Shown here: positions 53,453 to 62,900 of the stretch, piece by piece
Layout of the letters: each line of letters starts with the position of its first letter
Position numbering within the stretch: the first letter of the stretch is position 1
NCBI RefSeq assembly: GCF_003063355.1
Contig: NZ_NESH01000002.1
Location: 886,980-950,979, forward strand
Direction: 5' to 3'
Length of the DNA: 64,000 nt
Origin: Limnohabitans sp. Bal53
Lineage (GTDB): Bacteria > Pseudomonadota > Gammaproteobacteria > Burkholderiales > Burkholderiaceae_C
Made by a program: the position numbers and the translations under genes
Notes under the pieces: model-generated
What the model was told of the DNA's origin: nothing
What the model saw: only the letters and a program-made list of their open reading frames with translations
Database searches by the model: none

Positions 53453-54770
53453 ACCACGACCTAATTCTGTCCATGGCTTGAGCGGGTTCAAGTCCTGCGT
53501 ACAGAGCCAATTGCAATTGAGCTTGCAGATAACTCAACCGACTTTGTGCCAGATCTCGTGCCGTTTGCGCCAATGCTTGCTCGGCATTCAAAACATCAAG
53601 TTGTGTACGGCTTCCGGCTTGAAATGAGCGACGACTCGACACCAGTGCTTGTCTTGCCGAAAAGGCAGCTTGGCGCAAAGCTTCAATGCGCGATCGCCCC
53701 TCTTGCACCAATCTGAACTGACCCTCCAAGCGCTGCGCCAATTCATCGCGCGTGGCCAGCAGCCTGTGTTCAGCCTCATCCACCCGTGCCAATGCCTCAC
53801 GCACCGCTGCCTGGGATGCGCCGCCTTGGTACAAGGGCCAATTGAACTGCAAACCCAGCTGATGGTTACGGTAACTGCCACCGGAGTTGAACACATTCTC
53901 GCCTTCACTACGGGTCCAGCGCGCCACCGCGTCCACTGTGGGCATATCGATAGACTGTGCCTTGGTTACTTCGTATTGCGCAGCTTGAGCGCGAGCACGC
54001 AGAGCACGTAATTGGGGATGGTTGTTTGCCCGCTCAAGCCAAAGGGTCAATGCATCCAAGGCAGGTTCTTTGTTCCAAGGGTCTTCAACAGTCAACAGTG
54101 CAAATTGACCCAAACTGCGGCCTCCCAAGCGTTCCAGCTGTCGACGGGTCATTTCGATTTGCAACTGCACCTGAAGCTCCTGAGCGCGTGCTGCATCCAA
54201 CCGCGCACGGGCCTCATCAACGTCTGTACGCACCCCCGAACCCGCCAGGAGCGAGCGCTCGGCTGCTTGCAGCTGTGTGCTGGAGGCCAGCTTCAAGGCC
54301 AACACATAGTCTCGCTGCTGCATCGCCAACAAATGTTCAAACAAAGCCCCACTCAATCGGGACAACAGGTCCTGCTCAGCATTTTCTTGCAGGGCTTTGG
54401 CCTCGTCATGCGCACGCACAGCCTGTTCGATGCTTGCTGCCAGGCCCAACCTCAACAATGGCTGGCGAATTTGCAGGGTCTGGTTGGAACTCTCGTACCG
54501 ATCTTGCCGAGACATCATTCCCAGCTGGTTGGAAAACCGGTCTGCACTCAATATGACCTGGGGCAGACCCTGCGATTGAGCCTGAGGCAATCTCTCAGCA
54601 GCTGCAGCTACTGCGGCGCGCGCGGCCTTGACAGCAGGATCATGCCCCACAGAAATTCCATACAAATCGGGCAAAGTCAGGCGCTCGGCACGGACGCCAG
54701 TTGCGGCTGCCAAACAACTGCCCCCCAAAACAAACCACAGCATGCAACGGCCGATCACGCACATGCTCAT
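53376..54770 (-). CDS. TolC-family outer-membrane factor of T1SS
   Basis: 464 aa. Signal peptide to GVRAE. Two OEP repeats: LTLPDLYGISVGHDPAVKAARAAVAAAAER, LPQVILSADRFSN and ARLDAARAQELQVQLQIEMTRRQLE, then ANNHPQLRALRARAQAAQYEV, LQFNWPLYQGG and LDVLNAEQALAQTARDLAQSRLSYLQAQLQL (cited in part). Forms the trimeric outer-membrane duct. ATG overlaps the hlyD-like stop by 4 nt. The C-terminal end lies inside the convergent glycosyltransferase gene. Confidence 0.9.
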   Translation of the reverse strand: MSMCVIGRCMLWFVLGGSCLAAATGVRAERLTLPDLYGISVGHDPAVKAARAAVAAAAERLPQAQSQGLPQVILSADRFSNQLGMMSRQDRYESSNQTLQIRQPLLRLGLAASIEQAVRAHDEAKALQENAEQDLLSRLSGALFEHLLAMQQRDYVLALKLASSTQLQAAERSLLAGSGVRTDVDEARARLDAARAQELQVQLQIEMTRRQLERLGGRSLGQFALLTVEDPWNKEPALDALTLWLERANNHPQLRALRARAQAAQYEVTKAQSIDMPTVDAVARWTRSEGENVFNSGGSYRNHQLGLQFNWPLYQGGASQAAVREALARVDEAEHRLLATRDELAQRLEGQFRLVQEGRSRIEALRQAAFSARQALVSSRRSFQAGSRTQLDVLNAEQALAQTARDLAQSRLSYLQAQLQLALYAGLEPAQAMDRIRSWFSLVPAGPESKPFVAANSGWLGRSD

Positions 54771-56098
54771 TCCTCTTTAAGTGAAGCGGCAAGCCGTTTG
54801 GTCAGCGGATGCAGCAAGTACGTCAGCAAAGAGCGCTCCCCTGTCTTGATCACCACTTCAGCAGGCATGCCCGCCTGCAATCGGCGGCCTTGAAGGGCCC
54901 CCATTCCATCGGGTGTCAACACCACACGTGCCAAGAAATACGTCACACCACTGTTGACATCAGTGAGCAAATCTTGAGACACAGATTGGACCTTGCCCTC
55001 CACCACCAACTGAGGGCTGTGCGCAAATGCTGAAAACCGCACATCCGTTATCAAGTCAGGTCGCACTTTGTCGATGAGGTGAGGGGCAATGCGGGCTTCC
55101 AAAACCATAGGCTCTGCATCCGGCACGATGTCAAGAAGCTTTTGGCCAGGTTGAATCACCCCACCCACCGTTTGAATCGCCAGGCCCACCACCTGACCTG
55201 AGACGGATGCAGCGATTTCCGTGCGTCCAAGTTCATTGGCCAAGGCTTGGAGCTTGTCGGCATCAGACTGCACCTCCAACGTCACCGAACCCAATTGGGT
55301 TTGAACCTCTTGAAGAAACGCATGCCGGGCACGCAGACTCCGCTGTTCCAATTCAGCCACGGCTCGCAAGGCTTGTTCGTGGCGACCACGCAACTCAGAC
55401 AGCGAGGCCTGCGCATCGGCAACCGCCCTTTCTAGCTCCAGCTGGCGGTTGCGAGGCGCATAGCCCTCGATAACCAACTCACGCGTGTTGAGCAGCTCTT
55501 CCTGTATCAGTTTCAGCTGGGTTTGGCGACTGCCTTGCATCAATGCAGTTGATTCGATGAGTGCACGTTGTCCCAGAATGCTTTCTTCAATGCCACGCAA
55601 CTCTGCCTGCAAGCCTAGGGCACGCGTGGTCAGCAGCGCCTGCTGGGTTTGCACCTGAGCCCGGATGAGTAGATCTTTCTCGAGCGCCGCCTGCAAATCC
55701 TCATGCAAGGACAAAGTCAGCCGCCCGGCTTGTTCCGCTTGCAATCTGGCCTGGACTGCACGTAAACCCAGATACCGTTGCCGCACACTCTCGTGGTTTG
55801 CTCGAGCTGCAGCTTCGTCCAGCCGAAACAGCACCTCCCCTGCCTTGACCATTTGGCCCTCACGCACACGAACCTCCTGTACGATACCGCCGCTGAGGTG
55901 CTGGACCGCCTTACGCTGGGTTTCAATAGCCACCACAGCTGGGGAAGGTACGCCCTCATCCAGGGGAGCAAAGCTGGCCCAAAGCATAAAGCCCCCCAAA
56001 CCCAGACCCAATGACCATAAGCCCCAGCGGGCAACGCTAGCCACATCATCAGGAGACGCAAGTTTGGTGGAGGTTTGAGGTGGGTTGTCGTTGTTCAT
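54767..56098 (-). CDS. HlyD-family periplasmic adaptor of T1SS
   Basis: 443 aa. One transmembrane helix (about 27-46, GLWSLGLGLGGFMLWASFAP). Lipoyl-like start AVVAIETQRKAVQHLSGGIVQEVRVREGQMV, a long coiled-coil hairpin (about 95-290), the second lipoyl half ASVSGQVVGLAIQTVGGVIQPG and a beta-barrel tail with the HlyD signature RLQAGMPAEVVIKTGERSLLTYLL. Links the ABC transporter to TolC. Four-nt overlaps on both sides. Confidence 0.92.
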   Translation of the reverse strand: MNNDNPPQTSTKLASPDDVASVARWGLWSLGLGLGGFMLWASFAPLDEGVPSPAVVAIETQRKAVQHLSGGIVQEVRVREGQMVKAGEVLFRLDEAAARANHESVRQRYLGLRAVQARLQAEQAGRLTLSLHEDLQAALEKDLLIRAQVQTQQALLTTRALGLQAELRGIEESILGQRALIESTALMQGSRQTQLKLIQEELLNTRELVIEGYAPRNRQLELERAVADAQASLSELRGRHEQALRAVAELEQRSLRARHAFLQEVQTQLGSVTLEVQSDADKLQALANELGRTEIAASVSGQVVGLAIQTVGGVIQPGQKLLDIVPDAEPMVLEARIAPHLIDKVRPDLITDVRFSAFAHSPQLVVEGKVQSVSQDLLTDVNSGVTYFLARVVLTPDGMGALQGRRLQAGMPAEVVIKTGERSLLTYLLHPLTKRLAASLKEE

Positions 56099-57801
56099 TC
56101 GTGAGATCCTGTGGCTGACTTGGCCACTGTGCCCGCATCAAGAAGTTGATGCGCCTGTTCGCGCGGACCCTGCCATTGGATACGTCCAGCCCGCAACAAC
56201 ACCAAATGATCAGCCTGCGCTACGATGGCAGGCCGGTGAGTGATCAGTACAACGGTTTGTCCACGGGCCTTCATGTCTCTGACCGCCTGAGCCAGCGCAG
56301 CTTCTCCAGCGTCGTCGAGATGTGCATTGGGTTCGTCGAGTACCAGCAGCGCGGGGTTGGCATACAGCGCACGTGCCAGTCCAATTCGCTGTCTTTGTCC
56401 GCCAGACAGGCGTTCACCCACCTCACCCACCGGCGTGTCGTAGCCCTGCGGCATCTGCAAGAGCAGTGAATGCAACCCTGCTTGCTCGGCAGCTTGAACC
56501 ACGGCTTGCGGATTGACCTCATCAAATCGGGCGATGTTCTGGGCGACAGAGCCCTGAAACAGCTCCACTGACTGCGGCAAATACCCCAGGTAGGGCCCTA
56601 GCTCCGAGCGGTCCCATTCAGAGATCGACAGACCGTCGAGTGACACCTCGCCGCTAACTTGGGGCCAGATGCCTAACATCACCCGTGCCAGCGTCGACTT
56701 ACCACTGCCAGAGGGGCCCACTATCACCGTCACCGTGCCAGGCTTCAAACTCAAATCGATGCCGTCAAGGATTGGTGTCTGACGACCACTTAACCACGCG
56801 CTGACCCCGCGCAAGTTCAATGCACCCGTCGGGCGCGTGCGGCGCAGTGCCAATTGCCGCTCAGGATGAGCTTCAAGCAAATTGTCTAGGCGCTGGTAGG
56901 CAGCGCGTGCACCCAACCACTGTCGCCACAACCCCACCATCTGGTCGATCGGAGCCAATGCACGCGTCATCAGCACATTGCCCGCAATCATGGCACCCAC
57001 CGACATCTCGCCATAGATGACCAACCAGGCGCCAGCCGCCAAAGACAATGACTGCTGGCTGTATCGCAGGCCCTTGCTCCAGGCAGTCAAACGGTGGCTG
57101 GCCGCATGCAATTGCAGATGTGCGCGCCGGTAGGCCTCATGCCCTTGAAGCCAGCGTGCCTGCAACGCAGGCCACATCCCCATAGGCTGTACCGCCTCAA
57201 TCTGCCGCATCATTTCGCGCAAACCCTGACTGCTGCTTTGCTGGGCGGCCTGCAAATCTGCTGCGGGCGCTACGGCCCGTTGATGTCCTTGCCAGGCCAA
57301 AGTGGCCTGCAGCAGGGCGAACACACAAGCCACCCAGCCCAGGGTGGGGTGCAACAAAAACAGCACCCCAATGTAAACAGGCGTCCATGGCGCATCCAGA
57401 AAAGCAATGATGCCGTGCCCAGTCAGAAATTGCCGAAGCTCCAGCACATCGCTGAAAACTTTGGAGGGCTGACTGTTGGCTTGCAACGCATTCGATTCGA
57501 AACTGGCATTGAAGACACGTCTGGCCAGGGCCGCATCCAGCTTCACACCCAGACGCACAAGCAACCGTGAGCGCAGAGCCTCTGAAAAGGCCATGACACA
57601 GAGCAAAAACAGCGTGATTACGGAAACCACCAGCAATGTCATGCCACTCTGGCTGATCAGCACGCGGTCATAGACCTGGAGCATGTAGAGGGTGGGCGCC
57701 AACATCAACACATTGGCCACTCCAGAAAAAATGGCCACAGCCCACCAACCACGACGCAGTGTCCACAATACCGATTGAAGCTCTGTGCGAGGCTTGTTCA
57801 T
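56095..57801 (-). CDS. Type I secretion ABC transporter (PrtD-like), second copy
   Basis: 568 aa, membrane domain then ATPase. Five or six helices (about 15-290) begin WWAVAIFSGVANVLMLAPTLYMLQVYDRVL. The ATPase domain has Walker A VGPSGSGKSTLARVMLG, Q-loop YLPQSVELFQGSVAQNIARF, canonical signature LSGGQRQRIGLARALYANP, Walker B LLVLDEPNAHLD and H-loop VVLITHRP. No C39 peptidase-like domain. It follows a related ABC gene with a 4-nt overlap, so the two may form a heterodimer. Confidence 0.92.
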   Translation of the reverse strand: MNKPRTELQSVLWTLRRGWWAVAIFSGVANVLMLAPTLYMLQVYDRVLISQSGMTLLVVSVITLFLLCVMAFSEALRSRLLVRLGVKLDAALARRVFNASFESNALQANSQPSKVFSDVLELRQFLTGHGIIAFLDAPWTPVYIGVLFLLHPTLGWVACVFALLQATLAWQGHQRAVAPAADLQAAQQSSSQGLREMMRQIEAVQPMGMWPALQARWLQGHEAYRRAHLQLHAASHRLTAWSKGLRYSQQSLSLAAGAWLVIYGEMSVGAMIAGNVLMTRALAPIDQMVGLWRQWLGARAAYQRLDNLLEAHPERQLALRRTRPTGALNLRGVSAWLSGRQTPILDGIDLSLKPGTVTVIVGPSGSGKSTLARVMLGIWPQVSGEVSLDGLSISEWDRSELGPYLGYLPQSVELFQGSVAQNIARFDEVNPQAVVQAAEQAGLHSLLLQMPQGYDTPVGEVGERLSGGQRQRIGLARALYANPALLVLDEPNAHLDDAGEAALAQAVRDMKARGQTVVLITHRPAIVAQADHLVLLRAGRIQWQGPREQAHQLLDAGTVAKSATGSHE

Positions 57802-59513
57802 GGCCGTTTACCTGACTGGGCCGCAGCCGCAGCCTTTTGCAAAGCGCGAACCACCTCGTCACGTGGCCCATAGGCCTGAGTCACGCCGTCTCGCAAAATT
57901 AAGAGCTGATCGCTGGCGGCCAGCAAAGCATTTCGGTGCGTCATCAGCACCACCGTCGCACCTCGGGCCTTGAGCGCAGTCAGCACCCGCATCAAAACCC
58001 GTTCGCCGTCTTCATCCATGTGCGCGTTGGGTTCGTCCATGACGACCAGGGCAGGCTCTCCATACAAGGCCCGGGCCAGTCCGACGCGTTGGCGCTGTCC
58101 TGCCGACAATCGCACGCCATCGCGCCCCAAGGGCGTATCTAGGCCTTGGGGCAAGGCATTCACGAGTTCGTCAAGTTCGGTCAACGCCAACACGTCACGC
58201 AAAGCGGCCGACCCTGGCTCATTGAATCGCGTGATGTTTTGCGCCAGACTGCCATCGAGCAAATCCACCGATTGCGGCAAATAACCCATGTGCTGTCCCA
58301 ACTCGGCCTTGTCCCATGCGAACAAATCAGCCCCATCGAGGCGCACCTTACCTTGGCTTGAAGGCCAAAAACCCACAAGCACCCGGGCCAGACTACTCTT
58401 ACCCGAACCCGAAGGGCCAATCACACCCAGGCACTGCCCTGGCGGCAAATTCATAGATACACCCCGCAGCACAGGCAGCCCTGCGCCCGGAGGCAGCGCC
58501 CAAACTCCCTCTGCGCTCAAGTGACCTCGGGGCGCTGGCAGGGGCATGGTGGGCTGCGTGAGCGGCAGCGACGCCAGTGCACTGGACAGGCGTTTCCAGG
58601 CCTCACGCATGTTCACCACAGCACGCCACTGCGTTACCGCCTGCACCAGAGGGGTCAACACACGCCCCCCCAGTACCGACGCCATGATCATCAGCCCACC
58701 GCCGCCAGGCAACTCATTGAGCAGCAGCAGATAAGCCGACAAACCCAGCAACAAAGAGCCCATCAATGTTTGCAAAAATTTACTGACAGCTTGAAAGACT
58801 CCGGCACTGTCCGAGGCTTGGGCCTGCTGGGCCACCAGACGTGACTGCCATTTCCCCCAGCGCTGGAGCAAAGCTGGCTGCAACCCCAAGGCCGCAACCA
58901 CATCGGTGTGACGAAGAGCCTCGTCCACCGAAGCCTGGGCTGCCATCGATGCACGACCGGCTTCACGCAGCGCAGCACTGCTGCGTTTTTCGTTCCAGGC
59001 GGTAATGGCAACCTGAACCACTGCCCCTACCAGTGAAGCCCAGCCAAGCAAGGGGTGAAATGCAAATAACAACAACAAAAAAACCAAAGACATCGGCGCC
59101 TCCATGGCCGCGCCGACAACTGGATTCATGAGCCCATCGCGCAAAATTCTAAAGTCATCAAGCACCTGTCCTGGCGGCGTATCCTGGCGTTGCAAGCGGG
59201 CACGCCGCGCCACATCCAGCAAACGAGGGGTCAGTTGCGCGTCCCAGCGCTGCCCCATCGCACGGAGCATTTCGCTCCGCGACCACTCCAAAACCTCCAT
59301 CAGGACGTATACAAACAACACCAACACGGTCAATACAAGCAAGGTGGTGATGTCTCGACTGTTCACAACGCGCTCATAAACTTCGAACATGTAAAACGTT
59401 GAAACGAGTACCAAAAGACCAAGCAAGCATGAAAAAAGTAAGCAGCGACCCCAGTAAGGTCGAAGGACTGAAAAGGATTGACGCAGCTCAGCGTGGTCAA
59501 CAGGTATTGTCAT
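57798..59513 (-). CDS. Type I secretion ABC transporter (PrtD-like), first copy
   Basis: 571 aa, first gene of the secretion operon. Membrane domain from YWGRCLLFSCLLGLLVLVS and FYMFEVYERVVNSRD. ATPase domain with Walker A IGPSGSGKSSLARVLVG, Q-loop YLPQSVDLLDGSLAQNITRF, signature LSAGQRQRVGLARALYGEP (Ala for the second-position Gly of LSGGQ), Walker B LVVMDEPNAHMD with catalytic Glu kept, and H-loop VVLMTHRN. Clearly a paralogue of the next gene. The signature change is mild and does not imply a dead site. Confidence 0.92.
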   Translation of the reverse strand: MTIPVDHAELRQSFSVLRPYWGRCLLFSCLLGLLVLVSTFYMFEVYERVVNSRDITTLLVLTVLVLFVYVLMEVLEWSRSEMLRAMGQRWDAQLTPRLLDVARRARLQRQDTPPGQVLDDFRILRDGLMNPVVGAAMEAPMSLVFLLLLFAFHPLLGWASLVGAVVQVAITAWNEKRSSAALREAGRASMAAQASVDEALRHTDVVAALGLQPALLQRWGKWQSRLVAQQAQASDSAGVFQAVSKFLQTLMGSLLLGLSAYLLLLNELPGGGGLMIMASVLGGRVLTPLVQAVTQWRAVVNMREAWKRLSSALASLPLTQPTMPLPAPRGHLSAEGVWALPPGAGLPVLRGVSMNLPPGQCLGVIGPSGSGKSSLARVLVGFWPSSQGKVRLDGADLFAWDKAELGQHMGYLPQSVDLLDGSLAQNITRFNEPGSAALRDVLALTELDELVNALPQGLDTPLGRDGVRLSAGQRQRVGLARALYGEPALVVMDEPNAHMDEDGERVLMRVLTALKARGATVVLMTHRNALLAASDQLLILRDGVTQAYGPRDEVVRALQKAAAAAQSGKRP

Positions 59514-59920
59514 GGAACTTTTTCACAGATCGATGAAGAAAGACAAGCCTCAAAGATTGGTAATAACATTAAAAAATTTGATAACTGAATTAAAAATAAA
59601 ACTTTATGATTCACTTCAATCAATCAACCTCAACCTCAACCACAATTATGGACTTTATCCTCAAATCAAACTCCAGAATTAGAACAGCCTTAAAAAAAGA
59701 CGCACCCAGATAGAACAGACTGATGTAAGTAAAAAATTAATATTACGTTATATCAATGGTAAAAATGATTAACAAATCAGATATATGTTAGAAAAATAGG
59801 TTTTAGTCATTGAGCGCAAAAATTCTTATAAAAATGCATAAATTGACAGAAAATACAGGTATTGCATTTTAGCTCGGCCCCTGCCGCTGTTGCGGCGTCT
59901 CCTTGAGTAAGGAAAATTCC
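59514..59920. promoter_or_regulatory. AT-rich divergent promoter region of the secretion island
   Basis: 407 bp between the T1SS operon (-) and the RTX gene (+), much richer in A+T than the rest of the window (for example 59740-59870). A TTGACA at 59843-59848 faces the RTX gene, with weak -10 candidates (around 59865). The 5' leader contains GCCGC-TGTT-GCGGC (59883-59896). AAGGA sits 7 nt before the RTX ATG. An H-NS/MvaT-like silencer target is plausible for such a tract but is inference. Confidence 0.5.
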
Positions 59921-62900
59921 ATGTCATTGATCAACGGAACCCCTAACAACGACACCCTGACCGGTGGCACTGGCAACGACACCATCGATGGTGGTGCGGG
60001 CTTTAACGTCGTCGAGTACGCAGGCAGCGAATACGACTACATCGTCACTCGCCTCAGTGACGGCTCTGTTACCGTGCGCGCCATCGCCGGCACCCCCTAT
60101 GCCAGTGACGGCACCGACACCCTCATCAACATCCAGCGCATCCAGTTCCTGGACGGACTGACCGAGCGCATCCTGGATGACATCTCCAACATTCAGGCCA
60201 ACACCAACACCCAAGTCAGCTTCGGCCAAGCCACCACTGGCCAAACCTTTGTGGGCGACAAGGACTGGTTCCAGCTCACCGGTGGCACCGCCAACCAGTC
60301 CGTACGCATCAGCTTTGCCGGTGGCGATGGCTCCACCCTGTCGGCCAACACCGCCAACTTCAACAACAGCACCTGGCCCGATCAAATCCAATCCACCACG
60401 CTCGATGCCAATGGCGCACTGGCGGTGCAAGTCTTCAACAACCAACTGCCCCTCAACAGCGTTCAGGCTTACCGCTTCACCGTCCTGCGCGAGCTCATGG
60501 GCACCGATGCCAGCGAAACCCTTTCCGCTGGCGCCAATGCCGAGTACCTTGATGCCGGCGCTGGCAACGACTCGGTGGAGGGCAGCGACCGCTCCGACTT
60601 CCTGATCGGCGGCTCAGGCAACGACACGCTGGTCGGCGGCGCAGGCAGCGACACCCTCATTGGCGGCGATGGCCCCAACGACAAAGACATCGCCGTCTTC
60701 TCCGGGCGCTTTGGCGATTACCGCATCACCAATTCCAATACCTCCAGCGAGAACCCGGCCCAAGACGTTTGGTGGCAAATCAGCCACATCAGCACCGGCG
60801 AGGTAGACTTTGTCAAAGGTGTAGAGGTCCTGCGCTTTGCAGACTTGGACTACGGGGTCGATGACCACGACGTCTTCAGCGGCACCGACATCCAGACGCA
60901 GTCCCAATTCGCCCAAATGGGCCAAGTCATTGAGGGCCGGTTCACCAACCGCCACGACGACGACTGGATCGCTTTTGACTTTGGCCGGCAGGTGGTGGAC
61001 AAAAACACCACCTTGAAGGTCACCGTCACCATGCGCGATGGCTACTTCCCCACCGGCAAGTCCTTGTCGTTTGTCAACGTATCGGGCTCGGCCCTGCAGT
61101 TCACCGACCTGTCAGACAACAGCACCAAAAACAGCTTTGATTTGAATTACTTCAGCGGCACGCGGGAGTACCTGATCAAGGGCATCCAGTGGGGTGCCAA
61201 CGCTGAAGGTGGCGCATTCGGCGGCAATACCGCTTTCATTGTGATGAACAGTGAGTGGGGTGACGAACCCAATTACAACGATCCCAATCAGGGTGCCTAC
61301 AGCATCAGCATCAGCCGCTACCGCGCAGGCACCGCGGGTGACGACACCTTGAGCACCGACGGTGCGACGGAGCAGACCAAGGCCGATGAGGTGGCAGGCC
61401 TGGGCGGCAACGACAAGATCACCGGCACCGAGCGGGGCGAGGCCTTTGACGGCGGCGATGGCAACGACACCATCAACGCAGGCGCAGGCGATGACCGCCT
61501 CCGGGGCGGTGCAGGCACCGACGCGCTGTATGGCGAGGCAGGCAATGACACCTTCATCACCTCCGGTGAAACGAGCGTCAACGACTTGTTTGACGGGGGC
61601 GAAGGCACCGACACCTTGCTGGTCACCAGCGATGTCAACCTCACGGGAGCGACGTTCAACTCGGTGGAGTTGATGCAAGGCACAGGCCAGCGCGTCACCG
61701 TCACCGCCGCACAATTGGCCGGTTTTGACAGCGCCAACAACGTCATCTTCAGCGGCAGCAACCAAGACTTCAGCGCCTTGGGCGGCAGCTACACACTCGA
61801 GGGCACGGCAGGAGACGATGTCCTCAAGGCGGGTGCGGGTGACAACATCATTCGCCCTTTTGCGGGCAACAACACCGTCGTGGGCGGAGCAGGCAACGAC
61901 ACAGTGGTCTGGGAAAGGGGCTGGGGTTCTAACTGGGACTTGCAACACCGCGCAGAGCAAGTTATTTCCTCAACAACCAATGGCTCAAATTATTTAATTC
62001 AAGGCAGTTATGCCGGCGGCACCGGCAATGATACGCTCAAGTTTGCATTCAATGAATCCCTTTACAACGTGCTTGGCAGTTGGCGTTGGGAGTACGAACG
62101 TCCGGCAACAGAGTTGCCGTTTGGCATCGATCTGAGCCAAGCCAAGGTTGAGGGGTTTGAACACATTGAATTGAGCCGAGGCAATTACACCTATGCAGGT
62201 GTTTCCTACGCTTACGGCCCTTCAGCGATCTACTTGAACGCTTCACAGCTCGCCGGCCTGACCACCCTGTCTGGCGGCAACTTTGTCGTCAAAGGCGGCG
62301 GCACGGTGGACCTCAGCGCCAAAGTCCTAACCAACGGCGCCACCATCAGCGTCAGCGGCGATCAAAACTACACACTCACAGGCACCGCTGCCAGTGAAAC
62401 CCTGACCACCTACGGCGGCAATGACAGCATCACAGCAGGCGATGGCAATGACACCATCAGCAGCGGCTCTGGCACAGACAATATCGATGCAGGCGCCGGT
62501 AATGACCTGGTCATTGTCAGTGGCAAGAGCACGCTGACCGACACCATTCACGGTGGCTTAGGCACCGACACCCTGCGCATCACAGGCAGTGATGTGGACC
62601 TGTCCAACGCCACATTGACGGGCATTGAGAAGCTCGAGGCCAACTCTGCGAGTTTGGCGTTGACGCAAACGCAATACGACCATTTCAAAGACAACCTCAG
62701 CGGCAAGGCAGGCCTCATCCTCAAAATGACCACGCCCGGCCAAACCGATGTCAGCACTCTGCCAGCAGGTTTTGTAGGTATCCGTGGCACCAGTGGCAAT
62801 GACACCTTGATTGGTGGTGCCAACGCTGACTTGCTGGTGGGCGATGAGGGCGACAACTCACTCAGTGGCGGTGATGGCAACGACCGACTGGTGGCTGGCG

